NCBI RefSeq assembly: GCF_001905385.1
Contig: NZ_LIPF01000006.1
Location: 429,377 to 493,376 of the forward strand
From: Streptomyces sp. CB02414
Lineage (GTDB): Bacteria > Actinomycetota > Actinomycetes > Streptomycetales > Streptomycetaceae
Direction of reading: 5' to 3'
DNA length: 64,000 nucleotides
Below, in pieces: positions 8,666-18,502 of the stretch (positions are counted from its first letter, which is position 1; each line of letters starts with the position of its first letter). The translations under genes were made by a program, and so were the position numbers. The notes beneath the pieces are model-generated. The model ran no database searches and was not told the DNA's origin. It was given only the letters and a program-made list of their open reading frames with translations.

Positions 8666-10318
8666 ATGCCCACAGCACGAGTGATATCCACCGCTGCCCT
8701 GCTGTCCACGGCGACCCTGCTCTCCTGTTCCCTGGCGGCCTGCGCGCCGACGGCAGGGAACGGCGGCCGGGGAGCCGACGGCGCCACGGCAGCGAGCGAC
8801 CGGGACGACGTGAACCGCTTCCGGCAGCAGACCCTGGACTGGCGGGACTGCCCCGCCCCGACCCCCATCCAGGGCGGCGGCGAGGCCCCCGCCCCGCTCC
8901 CGGACGGCACCCGCTGGCAGTGCGCCACCATGCAGGCGCCCCTGGACTGGAAGAAGCCCGCCGGAGACACCATCGGCATCGAACTCATCCGGGCCCGCGC
9001 CGGCGGCGACGCGGACGACCGCATCGGCTCCCTCCTCTTCAACTTCGGCGGCCCGGGCGGCTCCGGCGTCGCCGCCCTGCCCGCCTTCGCCCCCGACTAC
9101 GAGCAGCTCCGCTCCCGCTACGACCTGGTGAGCTTCGACCCGCGCGGCGTCGGCAACAGCCGCGGCGTGCGCTGCCTCGACCCCGAGGCGGCCGAGGAGG
9201 CCGAGGAGCGGGTCGACGAGACGCCCGACGACGGCGGCGACGAGGCCGACGCGCTGACCGAGCTCAACAAGCTGATCGCCGCCGCGTGCGAGAAGAACTC
9301 CGGCGACGTCCTCCCGTACGTCGGCACCACCGAGGCCGCCCGCGACCTGGACCTGATGCGGCAGGTCCTCGGCGACGAGAAACTCCACTACTTCGGCATC
9401 TCGTACGGCACCCAACTCGGCGGCGTGTACGCCCACCTGTTCCCCGAGCACGTCGGCCGGGCCGTCCTGGACGGCGTCGTCGACCCGACCCAGGACACGA
9501 TGGAGGGGGCCCTCGGTCAGGCCGCCGGGTTCCAGCTCGCCTTCGAGCACTTCGCCGAGTGGTGCGTCGAGCAGCGCTGCACGATCGGCGAGGACGTCGA
9601 GGCGATCGTGGACGCCGCCGTGGAGCTCCAGGCGGGCCTGGACGAGACCCCGCTGGGCACCTCGGACGGCGGCGAACTCGACGGCGACGAGGTGCTCGCC
9701 GCCATCACCGGCTCGCTCTACAGCCAGTCCTTCTGGCCCGCGCTCCTGGTCGGCCTGGAGGCGGTGACCGGCGGCGACGGTGACGTCCTGGCGGACCTGG
9801 CGGAGGTACTCGGACAGCACGGCGCCGGCGGCGACAGCGACGACGCCGCCGAGGACGACCCCGTGGACGAGAGCAACGAGAACGACGCCTTCCGGGCCAT
9901 CACCTGCGACGACTCCAGCGACCGCTACACCGTCGCCGACGTGGAGCGGATGATGCCCGAGTTCGTCGAGGCGTCGCCCCTGTTCGGTCCGGGCCTGGCG
10001 TGGAGCGCGCTGTCCTGCACCGGCTGGCCGGTCCCCGGCGAGGCCCACCACCCCGAGGTGAGCGCACCGGAAGCGGCGCCGGTCATGCTGGTCGGCAACA
10101 CCGGCGACCCCGCCACCCCCTACGAGGGCGCCGCCCGCATGGCCGAGGCGCTCGGCAAGGGCGTCGGCTTCGAGCTCACCTACCGCGGCGAGGGCCACGG
10201 CGCCTTCGACTCCGGCAACCCGTGCGTGCGCGACGCGGTCCACACGTACCTGCTCGACGGAGAACTCCCGAAGCCCGGCGCGGTCTGCGAACCGGAGCCC
10301 GTGCCGGAAGGCAAGTAG
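8666..10318 (+). CDS. Secreted lipoprotein alpha/beta-hydrolase, TAP-like tripeptidyl aminopeptidase family
   Basis: The 550-residue product has a lipoprotein signal peptide with lipobox LAAC, so Cys27 is the likely acylation site. Family features are the oxyanion/HGG-like region FNFGGPGGSG, the nucleophile elbow GISYGTQLGG (Ser in GxSxG), an acidic insertion around residues 375-400, and a C-terminal TAP-like domain (MLVGNTGDPATPYEGA, then GEGHGAF carrying the catalytic His). Streptomyces enzymes of this family (Tap, SlpD/SlpE) release tripeptides or dipeptides from extracellular peptides. It appears monocistronic, between two terminators. No strong ribosome-binding site precedes the ATG, so the exact start is less sure than the frame. 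Confidence 0.88.
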   Translation: MPTARVISTAALLSTATLLSCSLAACAPTAGNGGRGADGATAASDRDDVNRFRQQTLDWRDCPAPTPIQGGGEAPAPLPDGTRWQCATMQAPLDWKKPAGDTIGIELIRARAGGDADDRIGSLLFNFGGPGGSGVAALPAFAPDYEQLRSRYDLVSFDPRGVGNSRGVRCLDPEAAEEAEERVDETPDDGGDEADALTELNKLIAAACEKNSGDVLPYVGTTEAARDLDLMRQVLGDEKLHYFGISYGTQLGGVYAHLFPEHVGRAVLDGVVDPTQDTMEGALGQAAGFQLAFEHFAEWCVEQRCTIGEDVEAIVDAAVELQAGLDETPLGTSDGGELDGDEVLAAITGSLYSQSFWPALLVGLEAVTGGDGDVLADLAEVLGQHGAGGDSDDAAEDDPVDESNENDAFRAITCDDSSDRYTVADVERMMPEFVEASPLFGPGLAWSALSCTGWPVPGEAHHPEVSAPEAAPVMLVGNTGDPATPYEGAARMAEALGKGVGFELTYRGEGHGAFDSGNPCVRDAVHTYLLDGELPKPGAVCEPEPVPEGK

Positions 10319-10329
10319 CGCCTGACACC

Positions 10330-10362
10330 GAAGGCCCGCCGTCCACAGGACGGCGGGCCTTC
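10330..10362 (+). terminator. Strong hairpin terminator after the peptidase gene
   Basis: A perfect 15-bp stem (10330-10344 with 10348-10362) with a 3-nt loop begins 11 nt after the stop. It may also serve the tRNA gene on the other strand. Confidence 0.85.
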
Positions 10363-10375
10363 GCTCTCGCTTCCG

Positions 10376-10449
10376 AGCCCCCTGTCGGATTCGAACCGAC
10401 GACCTTCGCTTTACAAGAGCGGCGCTCTGACCAGCTGAGCTAAGGAGGC
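10376..10449 (-). tRNA. tRNA-Thr(TGT)
   Basis: The 74-nt cloverleaf reads on the minus strand from GCCTCCT (10449) to AGGGGGC plus discriminator T (10376). The acceptor stem has one G-U pair, the D-stem is GCTC/GAGC, and the T-arm is GTCGG-TTCGAAT-CCGAC. The anticodon loop CTTGTAA gives TGT. The anticodon stem has one C-A mismatch at 27-43. No CCA is encoded. It decodes ACA, a rare codon in this GC-rich genome. Confidence 0.95.
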
Positions 10450-10492
10450 GTCGCGCGGCGGCGCGCGCGGAGGCTCCACTGTACACAGAGCC

Positions 10493-10608
10493 GGTGAACG
10501 ATGTGATTCGAAAATTTCGGCGAAGTTCACAGGCCCCCAGGTACTGACAGATCAGGTGAACGCCAGGTACCGTCCTGTGCCAGTTCACCCGTGTGGACTA
10601 CACCACAC
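10493..10608 (+). promoter_or_regulatory. msiK upstream region: four GTTCAC-type units and a dre-like palindrome
   Basis: Four GTTCAC-type units alternate in orientation: GGTGAAC at 10493-10499, GTTCAC at 10525-10530, GGTGAAC at 10555-10561 and GTTCACC at 10583-10589. Immediately downstream, 10591-10608 is a perfect inverted repeat (GTGTGG, 6 nt, CCACAC). Its core TGGACTACACCA (10594-10605) matches 10 of 12 bases of TGGTCTAGACCA, the core of the DasR-responsive element. The site lies 59-76 bp before the msiK ATG. Regulation by DasR is inference. Confidence 0.45.
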
Positions 10609-10666
10609 CACCTTCCTACAACGGATCGTCCGGCACGTTCCTGCCGGTAGAAGGGGGCCCATCACC

Positions 10667-11803
<1,137 letters not shown>

Positions 11804-11828
11804 CGACGGCTGACGGAAACCACGCGGC

Positions 11829-11844
11829 CGGGTGAATTCACCCG
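11829..11844. repeat. 16-bp perfect palindrome downstream of msiK
   Basis: CGGGTGAATTCACCCG is perfectly self-complementary and sits between the msiK stop and its terminator. Each half contains the GGTGAA motif also seen upstream of msiK. It could be part of the 3' UTR or a protein site; the sequence does not decide. Confidence 0.4.
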
Positions 11845-11854
11845 CGTTGACGAA

Positions 11855-11886
11855 AAAGAGCCCCGCGGCCTGCTGCGGGGCTCTTT
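11855..11886 (+). terminator. msiK terminator
   Basis: A 12-bp stem (AAAGAGCCCCGC at 11855-11866 with 11875-11886) and an 8-nt loop begin 52 nt after the stop and end in CTCTTT. Confidence 0.85.
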
Positions 11887-12026
11887 CCGTTGTCGACAAA
11901 TACCCCGGCACAACGGACGTTTCGAGCAGTGTGCGTCAACCCCTTACCCATTTCGGTGCCGCTCTTCATCCCCCGAAAAGGTGACTAAATGTCGCCAAAT
12001 CATTACCGGGCGCTACCCTCACTCGC

Positions 12027-12497
12027 GTGAAGCACTCCGTGAAGCACTCCACTACCCGACAGACGCGACGCGGCCGGGGCCCCGCCCACCGGATCGGCCG
12101 CTCTCTCGCCTTCGTCCTGCCCGTCGTCCTGGTGCTCTCCGGGACCCTCGCGGTCACCCGGGTCAACTGGTCGGGGGACTCGGCCGACTCGGTGCTCGCC
12201 GCGTCGGAAGCCTCCAGCGCCAAGGTCTCCACCGCCAAGGCCGCCAAGCGCGCCCCGCACGAGGTGCTGCGCGACCGGCTGCTGACCGAACTGCAGGAGG
12301 AGGACCCGGGCGCGGCCCTCACCCACCTCCAGCAGGCCGTGAACGAGCGCCCGTCGCTCGCCGGGCACTGCGCCTCCATCGCCCGCGCCCTCGGTCGCGC
12401 CGCGGTCAAGGTGTACGGCCCGACGCGCGCCCAGTCGTACGCACGCCCCGTCTGCGACACCGCCTTCGCCTCGGGCGTGCTGGCCGCGCACGGCTGA
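12027..12497 (+). CDS. Membrane-anchored/secreted hypothetical protein
   Basis: The 156-residue product has a basic N-terminus (TTRQTRRGRG), a hydrophobic segment at about residues 25-45 (SLAFVLPVVLVLSGTLAV), an Ala/Lys-rich linker and a conserved-looking C-terminal half (GHCASIARALGRAAVKVYGP, ending DTAFASGVLAAHG) with two cysteines that could pair outside the cell. I recognise no enzyme family. The GTG start lies 8 nt after a TACCCT -10 element (12014-12019), which suggests leaderless transcription. The first two tetrapeptides are encoded by a direct repeat (GTGAAGCACTCC twice). It lies between msiK and a nucleotidyltransferase. Confidence 0.75.
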   Translation: MKHSVKHSTTRQTRRGRGPAHRIGRSLAFVLPVVLVLSGTLAVTRVNWSGDSADSVLAASEASSAKVSTAKAAKRAPHEVLRDRLLTELQEEDPGAALTHLQQAVNERPSLAGHCASIARALGRAAVKVYGPTRAQSYARPVCDTAFASGVLAAHG

Positions 12498-12571
12498 GGG
12501 CCGACGGGCCGACGGGACGATGAGCTGAGGAGCCCGCTCGGGTCCCGCGGGGCGCCGCGTACAGTTCGGGC

Positions 12572-13309
12572 ATGACCGATCCGAACGCCGCGTCCCGCCG
12601 CCCCGTTCAAGCCGTCGTCCTGGCCGGCGGACAGGGTTCCCGGCTGCGCCCGTACACCGACGACCGACCCAAGCCGATGGTGGAGATCCCCGGCACGGGC
12701 ACCCCGATCATCGGCCACCAGCTCGCCTGGCTCGCCGAGGAGGGCGTGACGGACGTCGTGGTCTCCTGCGGTCACCTGGCCGAGGTGCTGCAGAAGTGGC
12801 TGGAGGGCGCCGACCTGCCGCTCTCCGTCACGACCGTCGTCGAGACCGAGCCGCTGGGCCGCGGCGGCGGCCTGAAGTACGCCGCCGCGCACCTGCCCCA
12901 CCCGGACCGGCCCTGGTACGCCACCAACGGCGACATCTGGACCCGTTTCTCGCTGCGCGACATGGCCGACTTCCACGCCGAGCGGGACGCCGTCGCGACC
13001 CTCGCCCTGGCCCGCCCGCGCCTGCCGTGGGGCGCCGTGCAGACGGACGGCTTCGGCCACATCACCGACTTCATCGAGGCACCGCCGTCGACCTTCGAGA
13101 TCAACGCCGGTGTGTACGTCTTCTCGTCCGCCTTCGCGGCGATGCTCCCGGAGCGCGGCGACCACGAGCGGACGACGTTCCCGAGGCTGGCCCGCGAGCG
13201 CCGGCTGGCCGGTTTCCCGATCCCGCAGGGCTCCTACTGGCGTGCCATCGACACCGCGAAGGACCTGACGGAGGCCGCCCGGGAACTGGCGGCCCTGGGC
13301 GGCCGCTGA
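12572..13309 (+). CDS. Sugar-phosphate nucleotidyltransferase (NTP_transferase family)
   Basis: The 245-residue product has the nucleotidyltransferase signature AVVLAGGQGSRLRPYTDDRPKPM, followed by IPGTGTPIIGHQLAWLAEEG and the acidic metal-binding motif ATNGDIWT. It transfers a nucleotide to a sugar-1-phosphate, most like GDP-mannose or dTDP-glucose pyrophosphorylase domains. No C-terminal acyltransferase domain is present, so it is the short form. The substrate cannot be decided from sequence. A strong terminator follows at 13342. Confidence 0.87.
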   Translation: MTDPNAASRRPVQAVVLAGGQGSRLRPYTDDRPKPMVEIPGTGTPIIGHQLAWLAEEGVTDVVVSCGHLAEVLQKWLEGADLPLSVTTVVETEPLGRGGGLKYAAAHLPHPDRPWYATNGDIWTRFSLRDMADFHAERDAVATLALARPRLPWGAVQTDGFGHITDFIEAPPSTFEINAGVYVFSSAFAAMLPERGDHERTTFPRLARERRLAGFPIPQGSYWRAIDTAKDLTEAARELAALGGR

Positions 13310-13341
13310 GCACCCTGGCACGCCGGTTCGCAGCCGGTACA

Positions 13342-13380
13342 CCGAAGGGCCCCGCACGTCACGTGTGCGGGGCCCTTCGG
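13342..13380. terminator. Bidirectional terminator between nucleotidyltransferase and DoxX genes
   Basis: A perfect 16-bp stem (CCGAAGGGCCCCGCAC at 13342-13357 with 13365-13380) with a 7-nt loop lies between two convergent genes and can serve both. Confidence 0.85.
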
Positions 13381-13425
13381 CATGCGTACGGCCGCGTGGA
13401 CCGCCGTGGGTGGTGGCTGTGGTGG

Positions 13426-15183
13426 CTAGCCCAGGAGGCCGCCCACGAGGCGGCTGCCCCCCGGCTCACCGGTGGAGGAGGAGCCCCCGCCGTCGCTGTC
13501 GCTGCCGCCGCTCCCGCCGCTTCCGCCGCTGGAGCCGCTGCCGCCGCCGGTCGTGGTGCCGCCCGCGGTCGGGCCCGCCGTGGTGCTCGGTGCCTGTCCG
13601 GCCGGGGAGGACTGCCGCGGCGGGGCCTGGCCCGAAGTGCCCTGGGTCTGGCTGGGCGTGGTGCCGGCCGTCGCGCCGCCGCTGTCCCGGGTGGCTCCGG
13701 AGGTGGCCGCGGCGTCCTCGGACGGGGTGGCCGCGTCACCGGTGGCGCCACGGGTGGGCGAGGCGGAGGCCTCCGGGGAGGTCTTCGGCTCGCGGGTGCC
13801 GGGCTCCTGCGGGAGCGGGGAGCCCGGCAGTTCGTTGCGCGGGGCCTCGCCGGGGCCGGGGACGACCACCCGGTCGGCGTCCCGGACGGCACCGCCGAGC
13901 AGCGAGCCGACCAGGAGGGTGACACCGGCGACGAGGAAGGTGACGAGGGCGCCGCGGCGCAGGACGTAGCGGCGCAGGTCCCAGATGTCGGCGCGGGGGC
14001 CCAGGCGCCGCCAGGCGTTGCCGGCGAGCCTGCCGTCCACGGAGTAGACGGGTGCGCCGGCGATGATCAGCGGGGACCAGGCGGCGAGGTAGATGATGTC
14101 GGGCGCGTCGTAGACGGGGACGCTCTTCCAGCTGACGGTGACCAGGAGCGCGGCGGACAGGCCGGCGCCGATGACGGCGGCGACGCGCTGCCAGCAGCCC
14201 AGCACGGTCAGGACGCCCACGAGGACCTGGAGGAAGGCGATCACGAGCCCGGCGCCGACGGGGTGGGCGAGGGCGAACTGGCGCAGCGGCTCGGCGACGT
14301 CCCAGGGGTGCAGGGTGTTGAGCCACTTGACCATGGAGCCGCGCTCGCCGCCGTCGAAGTAGACGGGGTCGCAGAGCTTGCCCATGCCGGCGTAGATGGA
14401 GATGAAGCCGAGGAAGACGCGCAGCGGGAGCAGCACGACGCCGAGGTTCATGCGGCGGCCCGGGAAGTAGGCGTGCCGCGCGTCGTCGTCGGCGTGCCGC
14501 CGGGTGCGCGGCTCGGGCTCGTCCGCGCGCTCGTCGTAACCCTCGTCGTAGCCGTCGCCGTACTGTCCGGGTCCGGCGGTGAAGTCCTCGCCGGTGTAGG
14601 CGGGTTCGTCGTAGGCGCTGCCGACGGTGCGCATGGCGGGCAGCAGCCGGGTGCCCTCGGGGACGGGGCCGCGCTGGGCGCCGACGAGGGGCGTCTCGAG
14701 GGTCTGGGTGGCGGGCCCGTCGTCGTAACCGTCGTAGCCGCCCTCGTAGCCGGGGGCGGCGCCGTCGATGTCGACGCGGGGGATGACCTGGGTCGCTCCG
14801 GCGTCGGCGGAGGTGTCGGCGGCCGGGTCCTCGGTGTGGCGGCCGGCTCCGGCCCGTACCGCCTGGAGCAGCCGGTGGGCGCCGGTGTCGTCCGGGTCGG
14901 AACGCCCGCTCCAGACGACGGCGCGGCGGCGGGCGGCTGCCGGGGCGGTGCCCGTGAGGCCGGGCATGCGGGCGGTGTCCTGGGTGGCGCTCAAGTGCCG
15001 CGCGATCCGCGGGGACCGGGTCCGCCCGGCGGAGGCACCGAGCTGCACGCGGAAGCTCGCGTGATTGACGATGACCTGGGCCGGATCGCTCGGCACCTTC
15101 ACCATGCTCAGCGCGGGAGCGTCGTCGTATCCCGACGAGCGGTCCCCCGTGGGTGTGCGGGGTGTTCTGGTGTCCACACTCAT
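13426..15183 (-). CDS. DoxX-family membrane protein with long disordered ends
   Basis: The 585-residue product has ~220 N-terminal residues that are charged and low complexity (acidic Tyr-rich repeats GYDEGYDERADEPEP). A DoxX-like core of four or five membrane helices follows, from LLPLRVFLGFISIYAGMGKL through LVTFLVAGVTLLVGSLLGG (about residues 235-420). The last ~150 residues are an exported-looking Ser/Gly/Thr-rich tail (GGGSGSSGGSGGSGGS). DoxX proteins are small (130-180 residues), so both extensions are unusual but occur in streptomycetes. It follows rlmB on the same strand with a 125-bp gap. The function is unknown; some DoxX proteins take part in redox homeostasis. Confidence 0.8.
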   Translation of the reverse strand: MSVDTRTPRTPTGDRSSGYDDAPALSMVKVPSDPAQVIVNHASFRVQLGASAGRTRSPRIARHLSATQDTARMPGLTGTAPAAARRRAVVWSGRSDPDDTGAHRLLQAVRAGAGRHTEDPAADTSADAGATQVIPRVDIDGAAPGYEGGYDGYDDGPATQTLETPLVGAQRGPVPEGTRLLPAMRTVGSAYDEPAYTGEDFTAGPGQYGDGYDEGYDERADEPEPRTRRHADDDARHAYFPGRRMNLGVVLLPLRVFLGFISIYAGMGKLCDPVYFDGGERGSMVKWLNTLHPWDVAEPLRQFALAHPVGAGLVIAFLQVLVGVLTVLGCWQRVAAVIGAGLSAALLVTVSWKSVPVYDAPDIIYLAAWSPLIIAGAPVYSVDGRLAGNAWRRLGPRADIWDLRRYVLRRGALVTFLVAGVTLLVGSLLGGAVRDADRVVVPGPGEAPRNELPGSPLPQEPGTREPKTSPEASASPTRGATGDAATPSEDAAATSGATRDSGGATAGTTPSQTQGTSGQAPPRQSSPAGQAPSTTAGPTAGGTTTGGGSGSSGGSGGSGGSDSDGGGSSSTGEPGGSRLVGGLLG

Positions 15184-15308
15184 CTAACCGAGTGATGTGT
15201 CGTTAGGACACTGCCTTGACCGCGCCGAACTGTCCGGACCGCGTCAAGCCCGCCCGGACAGCCCGGAACACCCCGTGTGGGTGACGGAGCCGAAACCCCG
15301 TTCCCGGC

Positions 15309-16250
15309 TCAGCGCCTGCGCCGTGCCGCCTCGTACAGCACGATCCCCGCCGCCACACCGGCGTTCAGCGACTCCGCCCCGCCCGGCATCGGGATCCGCA
15401 CCCGAACGTCGCAGGTCTCCCCGACGAGCCGGGACAGACCCTTGCCCTCGCTGCCGACCACGACGACCAGGGGACCGTCCAGGGCCTCCAGTTCACCGAG
15501 TTCGGCCTCGCCGTCGGCGGCCAGGCCGACGACCGTGATCCCGGCCTTCTGGTACTGCTCCAGCGCCCGGGTGAGGTTGGTGGCGCGGGCCACCGGCGTG
15601 CGGGCTGCCGTGCCGGCGGACGTCTTCCAGGCCCCCGCCGTCATGCCGGCCGCGCGCCGCTCGGGCACGACCACGCCGTGGCCGCCGAAGGCGGAGACGG
15701 AGCGGACGACGGCACCGAGGTTGCGCGGGTCGGTCACGCCGTCGAGGGCGACGATCAGCGGGTCCGCGCCCTCGTCGTGGGCGGCGGCGACCAGGTCCTC
15801 GGGGTGCGCGTACTCGTACGGCGGGACTTGGAGGACGAGGCCCTGGTGGTTCAGCCCGTTGGTCATCCGGTCCAGCTCGGGACGCGGCGCCTCCATGAGG
15901 TTGATGCCGCCGCGTTCGGCCGCGAGCTGGAGCGCCTCGCGCACCCGCTCGTCGTTGTCGATGAACTGCTGGACGTAGAGCGTCGACGCGGGCACGCCGT
16001 CGCGCAGCGCCTCGAAGACCGGGTTGCGGCCGACGACCAGCTCGGACGTGGACCGCCCGCCCCCGCGCCGCTGCTGCGGACGCCCCGTGGCGCGGCGCGC
16101 CTTGGCGTTGGCGGCACGCTGCTTGGCGTGCCCCTTGCGCATCTCGGCGGGAGGCGTCGGCCCCTTGCCTTCCAGGCCCCGGCGCCGCTTGCCGCCGCTG
16201 CCGACCTGCGCGCCCTTCTTGCCGGACATGCGGCGGTTGTTCGCGGCCAT
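15309..16250 (-). CDS. rlmB: 23S rRNA 2'-O-ribose methyltransferase of the TrmH/SpoU family (RlmB-type)
   Basis: The 313-residue product has an Arg/Lys-rich N-terminal tail (~75 residues), an RNA-binding substrate domain beginning GRNPVFEALRDGVPASTLYV, and a SpoU knot domain with LDGVTDPRNLGAVVRSVSAFG, VVGSEGKGLSRLV and IPMPGGAESLNAGVAAGIVLYE. The three SpoU motifs are intact. It methylates ribose in 23S rRNA using SAM. It lies downstream of cysS, the same order as in mycobacteria. No rRNA genes are nearby. Confidence 0.92.
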   Translation of the reverse strand: MAANNRRMSGKKGAQVGSGGKRRRGLEGKGPTPPAEMRKGHAKQRAANAKARRATGRPQQRRGGGRSTSELVVGRNPVFEALRDGVPASTLYVQQFIDNDERVREALQLAAERGGINLMEAPRPELDRMTNGLNHQGLVLQVPPYEYAHPEDLVAAAHDEGADPLIVALDGVTDPRNLGAVVRSVSAFGGHGVVVPERRAAGMTAGAWKTSAGTAARTPVARATNLTRALEQYQKAGITVVGLAADGEAELGELEALDGPLVVVVGSEGKGLSRLVGETCDVRVRIPMPGGAESLNAGVAAGIVLYEAARRRR

Positions 16251-16373
16251 GAGTTACCTGTCTCCGCTCTCTACGGGAGTGTGCGTCGTACGTGCGTCTT
16301 ATGCAGTGTGCCGCCCGGAGGGCCGGGCGGCACAATCGATCTACGAGTACCGGCCTACGAGTGAGGACTCGGG

Positions 16374-17774
16374 TCAGCGGGAGCCGAGGCTCCAGCGGGG
16401 CCCCTGCGGGCCGTCCTCGATGACCAGGCCGGACCGGCCCAGCTCGTCGCGGATGGCGTCCGCCGTGGCCCAGTCCTTGCGGGCCCGCGCGGACTCCCGC
16501 TGGTCGAGCACGAGCCGTACGAGGCTGTCGACGACGTGCCGCAGGTCCTCGCCCTGCTCCTGCTCCCCCGCCCACTGCGGGGCCAGCGGGTCCAGGCCCA
16601 GCACCCCGAGCATGGCCCGCACCTCGGCGAGCCGCTCGACGGCGGCGTCCTTGTCGTCGGCGGCCAGCGCGCTGTTGCCCTGCCGGACGGTGGTGTGCAC
16701 GACCGCGAGGGCCCCCGGGACGCCCAGGTCGTCGTCCATCGCCTCGGCGAAGGCGGGCGGCACCTCGGCGGCGGGCTCGACGGTGTGGCCGGCCAGCTCG
16801 GTGACGCGCTGCACGAAGCCCTCGATCCGCGCGTACGCCGACTCGGCCTCGCGCAGGGACTCCTCGCTGTACTCGATGGTGGAGCGGTAGTGCGGCGTGC
16901 CCAGGTAGTACCGCAGCACGACCGGCCGCCAGGTCTTCACCATCTCGCTCACGAGCACGCTGTTGCCGAGCGACTTGGACATCTTCTCGCCGCTCATGGT
17001 GACCCAGGCGTTGTGCACCCAGTAGCGCGCGAACGCGTCGCCGAAGCCCTCGGCCTGGGCGATCTCGTTCTCGTGGTGCGGGAAGATCAGGTCGATCCCG
17101 CCCCCGTGGATGTCGAACTCCTCGCCCAGGTACTTGTGCGCCATGGCGGAGCACTCCAGGTGCCAGCCGGGCCGCCCCCGCCCCCACGGCGTCTCCCAGC
17201 TCGGCTCCCCCGGCTTGGCCGCCTTCCACATGGCGAAGTCCCGCGGGTCCCGCTTGCCGCTCTCGCCCTCGCCGGAGGGCTGGCGCAGCTCGTCGAGGTC
17301 CTGGTTGGACAGCGACAGGTACCCGGGCAGGGACCGTACGTCGAAGTAGACGTTGCCCTCGGCCTCGTAGGCGTGCCCGCGCTCGATGAGGCCGCGCATC
17401 ATCTCGACCATCTCGGTGATGTGCCCGGTGGCGCGGGGCTCGTAGGTCGGCGGCAGGCAGCCGAGGGCGTCGTAGGCGTCGTTGAACGCCCGCTCGTTCT
17501 CGTATCCGATGGACCACCAGGGGCGGTTCTGGTCCGCGGCCTTCTTGATGATCTTGTCGTCGATGTCGGTGACGTTGCGGATGAACGTGACGTCGTAGCC
17601 GCGGTACGCGAACCAGCGGCGCATGATGTCGAAGTTCAGCCCCGACCGGATGTGCCCGATGTGCGGGGCGGCCTGAACGGTGGCACCGCACAGGTAGATC
17701 GAGACGCAGCCCGGCGTGAGGGGGGCGAAGTCACGAATCTGCCGGGCGCTGGTGTCGTACAGGCGAATAGTCAC
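16374..17774 (-). CDS. cysS: Cysteinyl-tRNA synthetase
   Basis: The 466-residue product carries the class I synthetase HIGH motif (HIGHIRSGLNFD), KMSKS (GEKMSKSLGNS) and the zinc ligands of CysRS (YLCGATVQ and WHLECSAMA, with HGGGIDLIFPHHENEIAQ). The DALR-like C-terminal domain is complete. The GTG start is chosen because GGAGG lies four bases upstream and the protein then has the normal length; the open frame extends ~64 codons further but is low complexity. It lies between ispF and rlmB in the conserved order carD-ispD-ispF-cysS-rlmB. Confidence 0.96.
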   Translation of the reverse strand: MTIRLYDTSARQIRDFAPLTPGCVSIYLCGATVQAAPHIGHIRSGLNFDIMRRWFAYRGYDVTFIRNVTDIDDKIIKKAADQNRPWWSIGYENERAFNDAYDALGCLPPTYEPRATGHITEMVEMMRGLIERGHAYEAEGNVYFDVRSLPGYLSLSNQDLDELRQPSGEGESGKRDPRDFAMWKAAKPGEPSWETPWGRGRPGWHLECSAMAHKYLGEEFDIHGGGIDLIFPHHENEIAQAEGFGDAFARYWVHNAWVTMSGEKMSKSLGNSVLVSEMVKTWRPVVLRYYLGTPHYRSTIEYSEESLREAESAYARIEGFVQRVTELAGHTVEPAAEVPPAFAEAMDDDLGVPGALAVVHTTVRQGNSALAADDKDAAVERLAEVRAMLGVLGLDPLAPQWAGEQEQGEDLRHVVDSLVRLVLDQRESARARKDWATADAIRDELGRSGLVIEDGPQGPRWSLGSR

Positions 17775-17892
17775 CCCTCCAGGGTAGTGGGCGCGGGGCA
17801 GTGCCACGGGCACGCGGACACTCTTGTCCCCCGGACCGAGGCCCGCGTCCCGGCCGACCGAGTCGGGTGGCCGGGTGGGCACAGGCCGGGGT

Positions 17893-17934
17893 CCAGGGGC
17901 GGAGCCCCTGGCGGGGTGCGGGGCCGAGCCCCGC
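17893..17934. repeat. Paired-palindrome dispersed repeat of Streptomyces type
   Basis: Two adjacent hairpins: CCAGGGGC/GCCCCTGG (17893-17900 with 17904-17911) and GCGGGGC/GCCCCGC (17918-17924 with 17928-17934), each with a 3-nt loop. This GGTCCAGGGG...GGGTGCGGGGC arrangement is a short repeat I know from many intergenic regions of Streptomyces genomes. Here it lies between ispF (3' end) and cysS (5' end) and may act as an ispF terminator. Confidence 0.75.
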
Positions 17935-17989
17935 GACGGCACGCCGGGCACCGGGCACCACCACAACGCCGGGGCGCCTCACCCCCCGT

Positions 17990-18502
17990 TCACCCCACCC
18001 GCACGACCAACGCCGTAGCCACCGCCATCAGCCCTTCCCCCCGCCCGGGAAACCCCAGCCCGTCCGTCGTCGCGCCCGACACGGACACCGGCGCCCCCAC
18101 CGCCTCCGACAGAACCCCCTGCGCCTCGTCCCGCCGCTTCCCGATCTTCGGCCTCGGTCCGACCACCTGCACCGCGACGTTCCCGATCCGGAACCCCGCC
18201 GCCCGCACGATCCGCGCCGCCTCCGTCAGCAGCGTCACCCCCGACGCCCCGGACCACTCCGGCCGCCCGGTACCGAAGTGCTGCCCGAGGTCCCCGAGCC
18301 CAGCCGCCGAGAACAACGCGTTGCACGCCGCGTGCGCCACGACGTCCGCGTCGGAGTGCCCGGCCAGCCCGGCCCCCTCGCCCTCCCACTTCAGCCCGGC
18401 GCACCACAGCTCGCGCCCGTCCTCGAAGGCGTGGATGTCCGTCCCGATCCCGACCTGCGGCAGCACGACGCCCCCGCCCGCCACCGAACTCTCAGAACCC
18501 AT
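17990..18502 (-). CDS. ispF: 2-C-methyl-D-erythritol 2,4-cyclodiphosphate synthase
   Basis: The 170-residue product has the IspF metal-binding signature VGIGTDIHAFEDG (Asp and His ligands), the motif LAGHSDADVVAHAACNALF with its second His, and the family C-terminal segment TTDGLGFPGRGEG. It forms the cyclodiphosphate in the non-mevalonate isoprenoid pathway. Its start overlaps the ispD 3' end by 11 bp, so the two are translationally coupled and act in successive parts of one pathway. Confidence 0.96.
   Translation of the reverse strand: MGSESSVAGGGVVLPQVGIGTDIHAFEDGRELWCAGLKWEGEGAGLAGHSDADVVAHAACNALFSAAGLGDLGQHFGTGRPEWSGASGVTLLTEAARIVRAAGFRIGNVAVQVVGPRPKIGKRRDEAQGVLSEAVGAPVSVSGATTDGLGFPGRGEGLMAVATALVVRVG

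Noticed and set aside
12796..15195. Very long plus-strand frame opposite the DoxX gene
   Set aside because: It is the antisense shadow of high-GC3 genes; the composition is Gly/Arg/Ala-rich with no domains.
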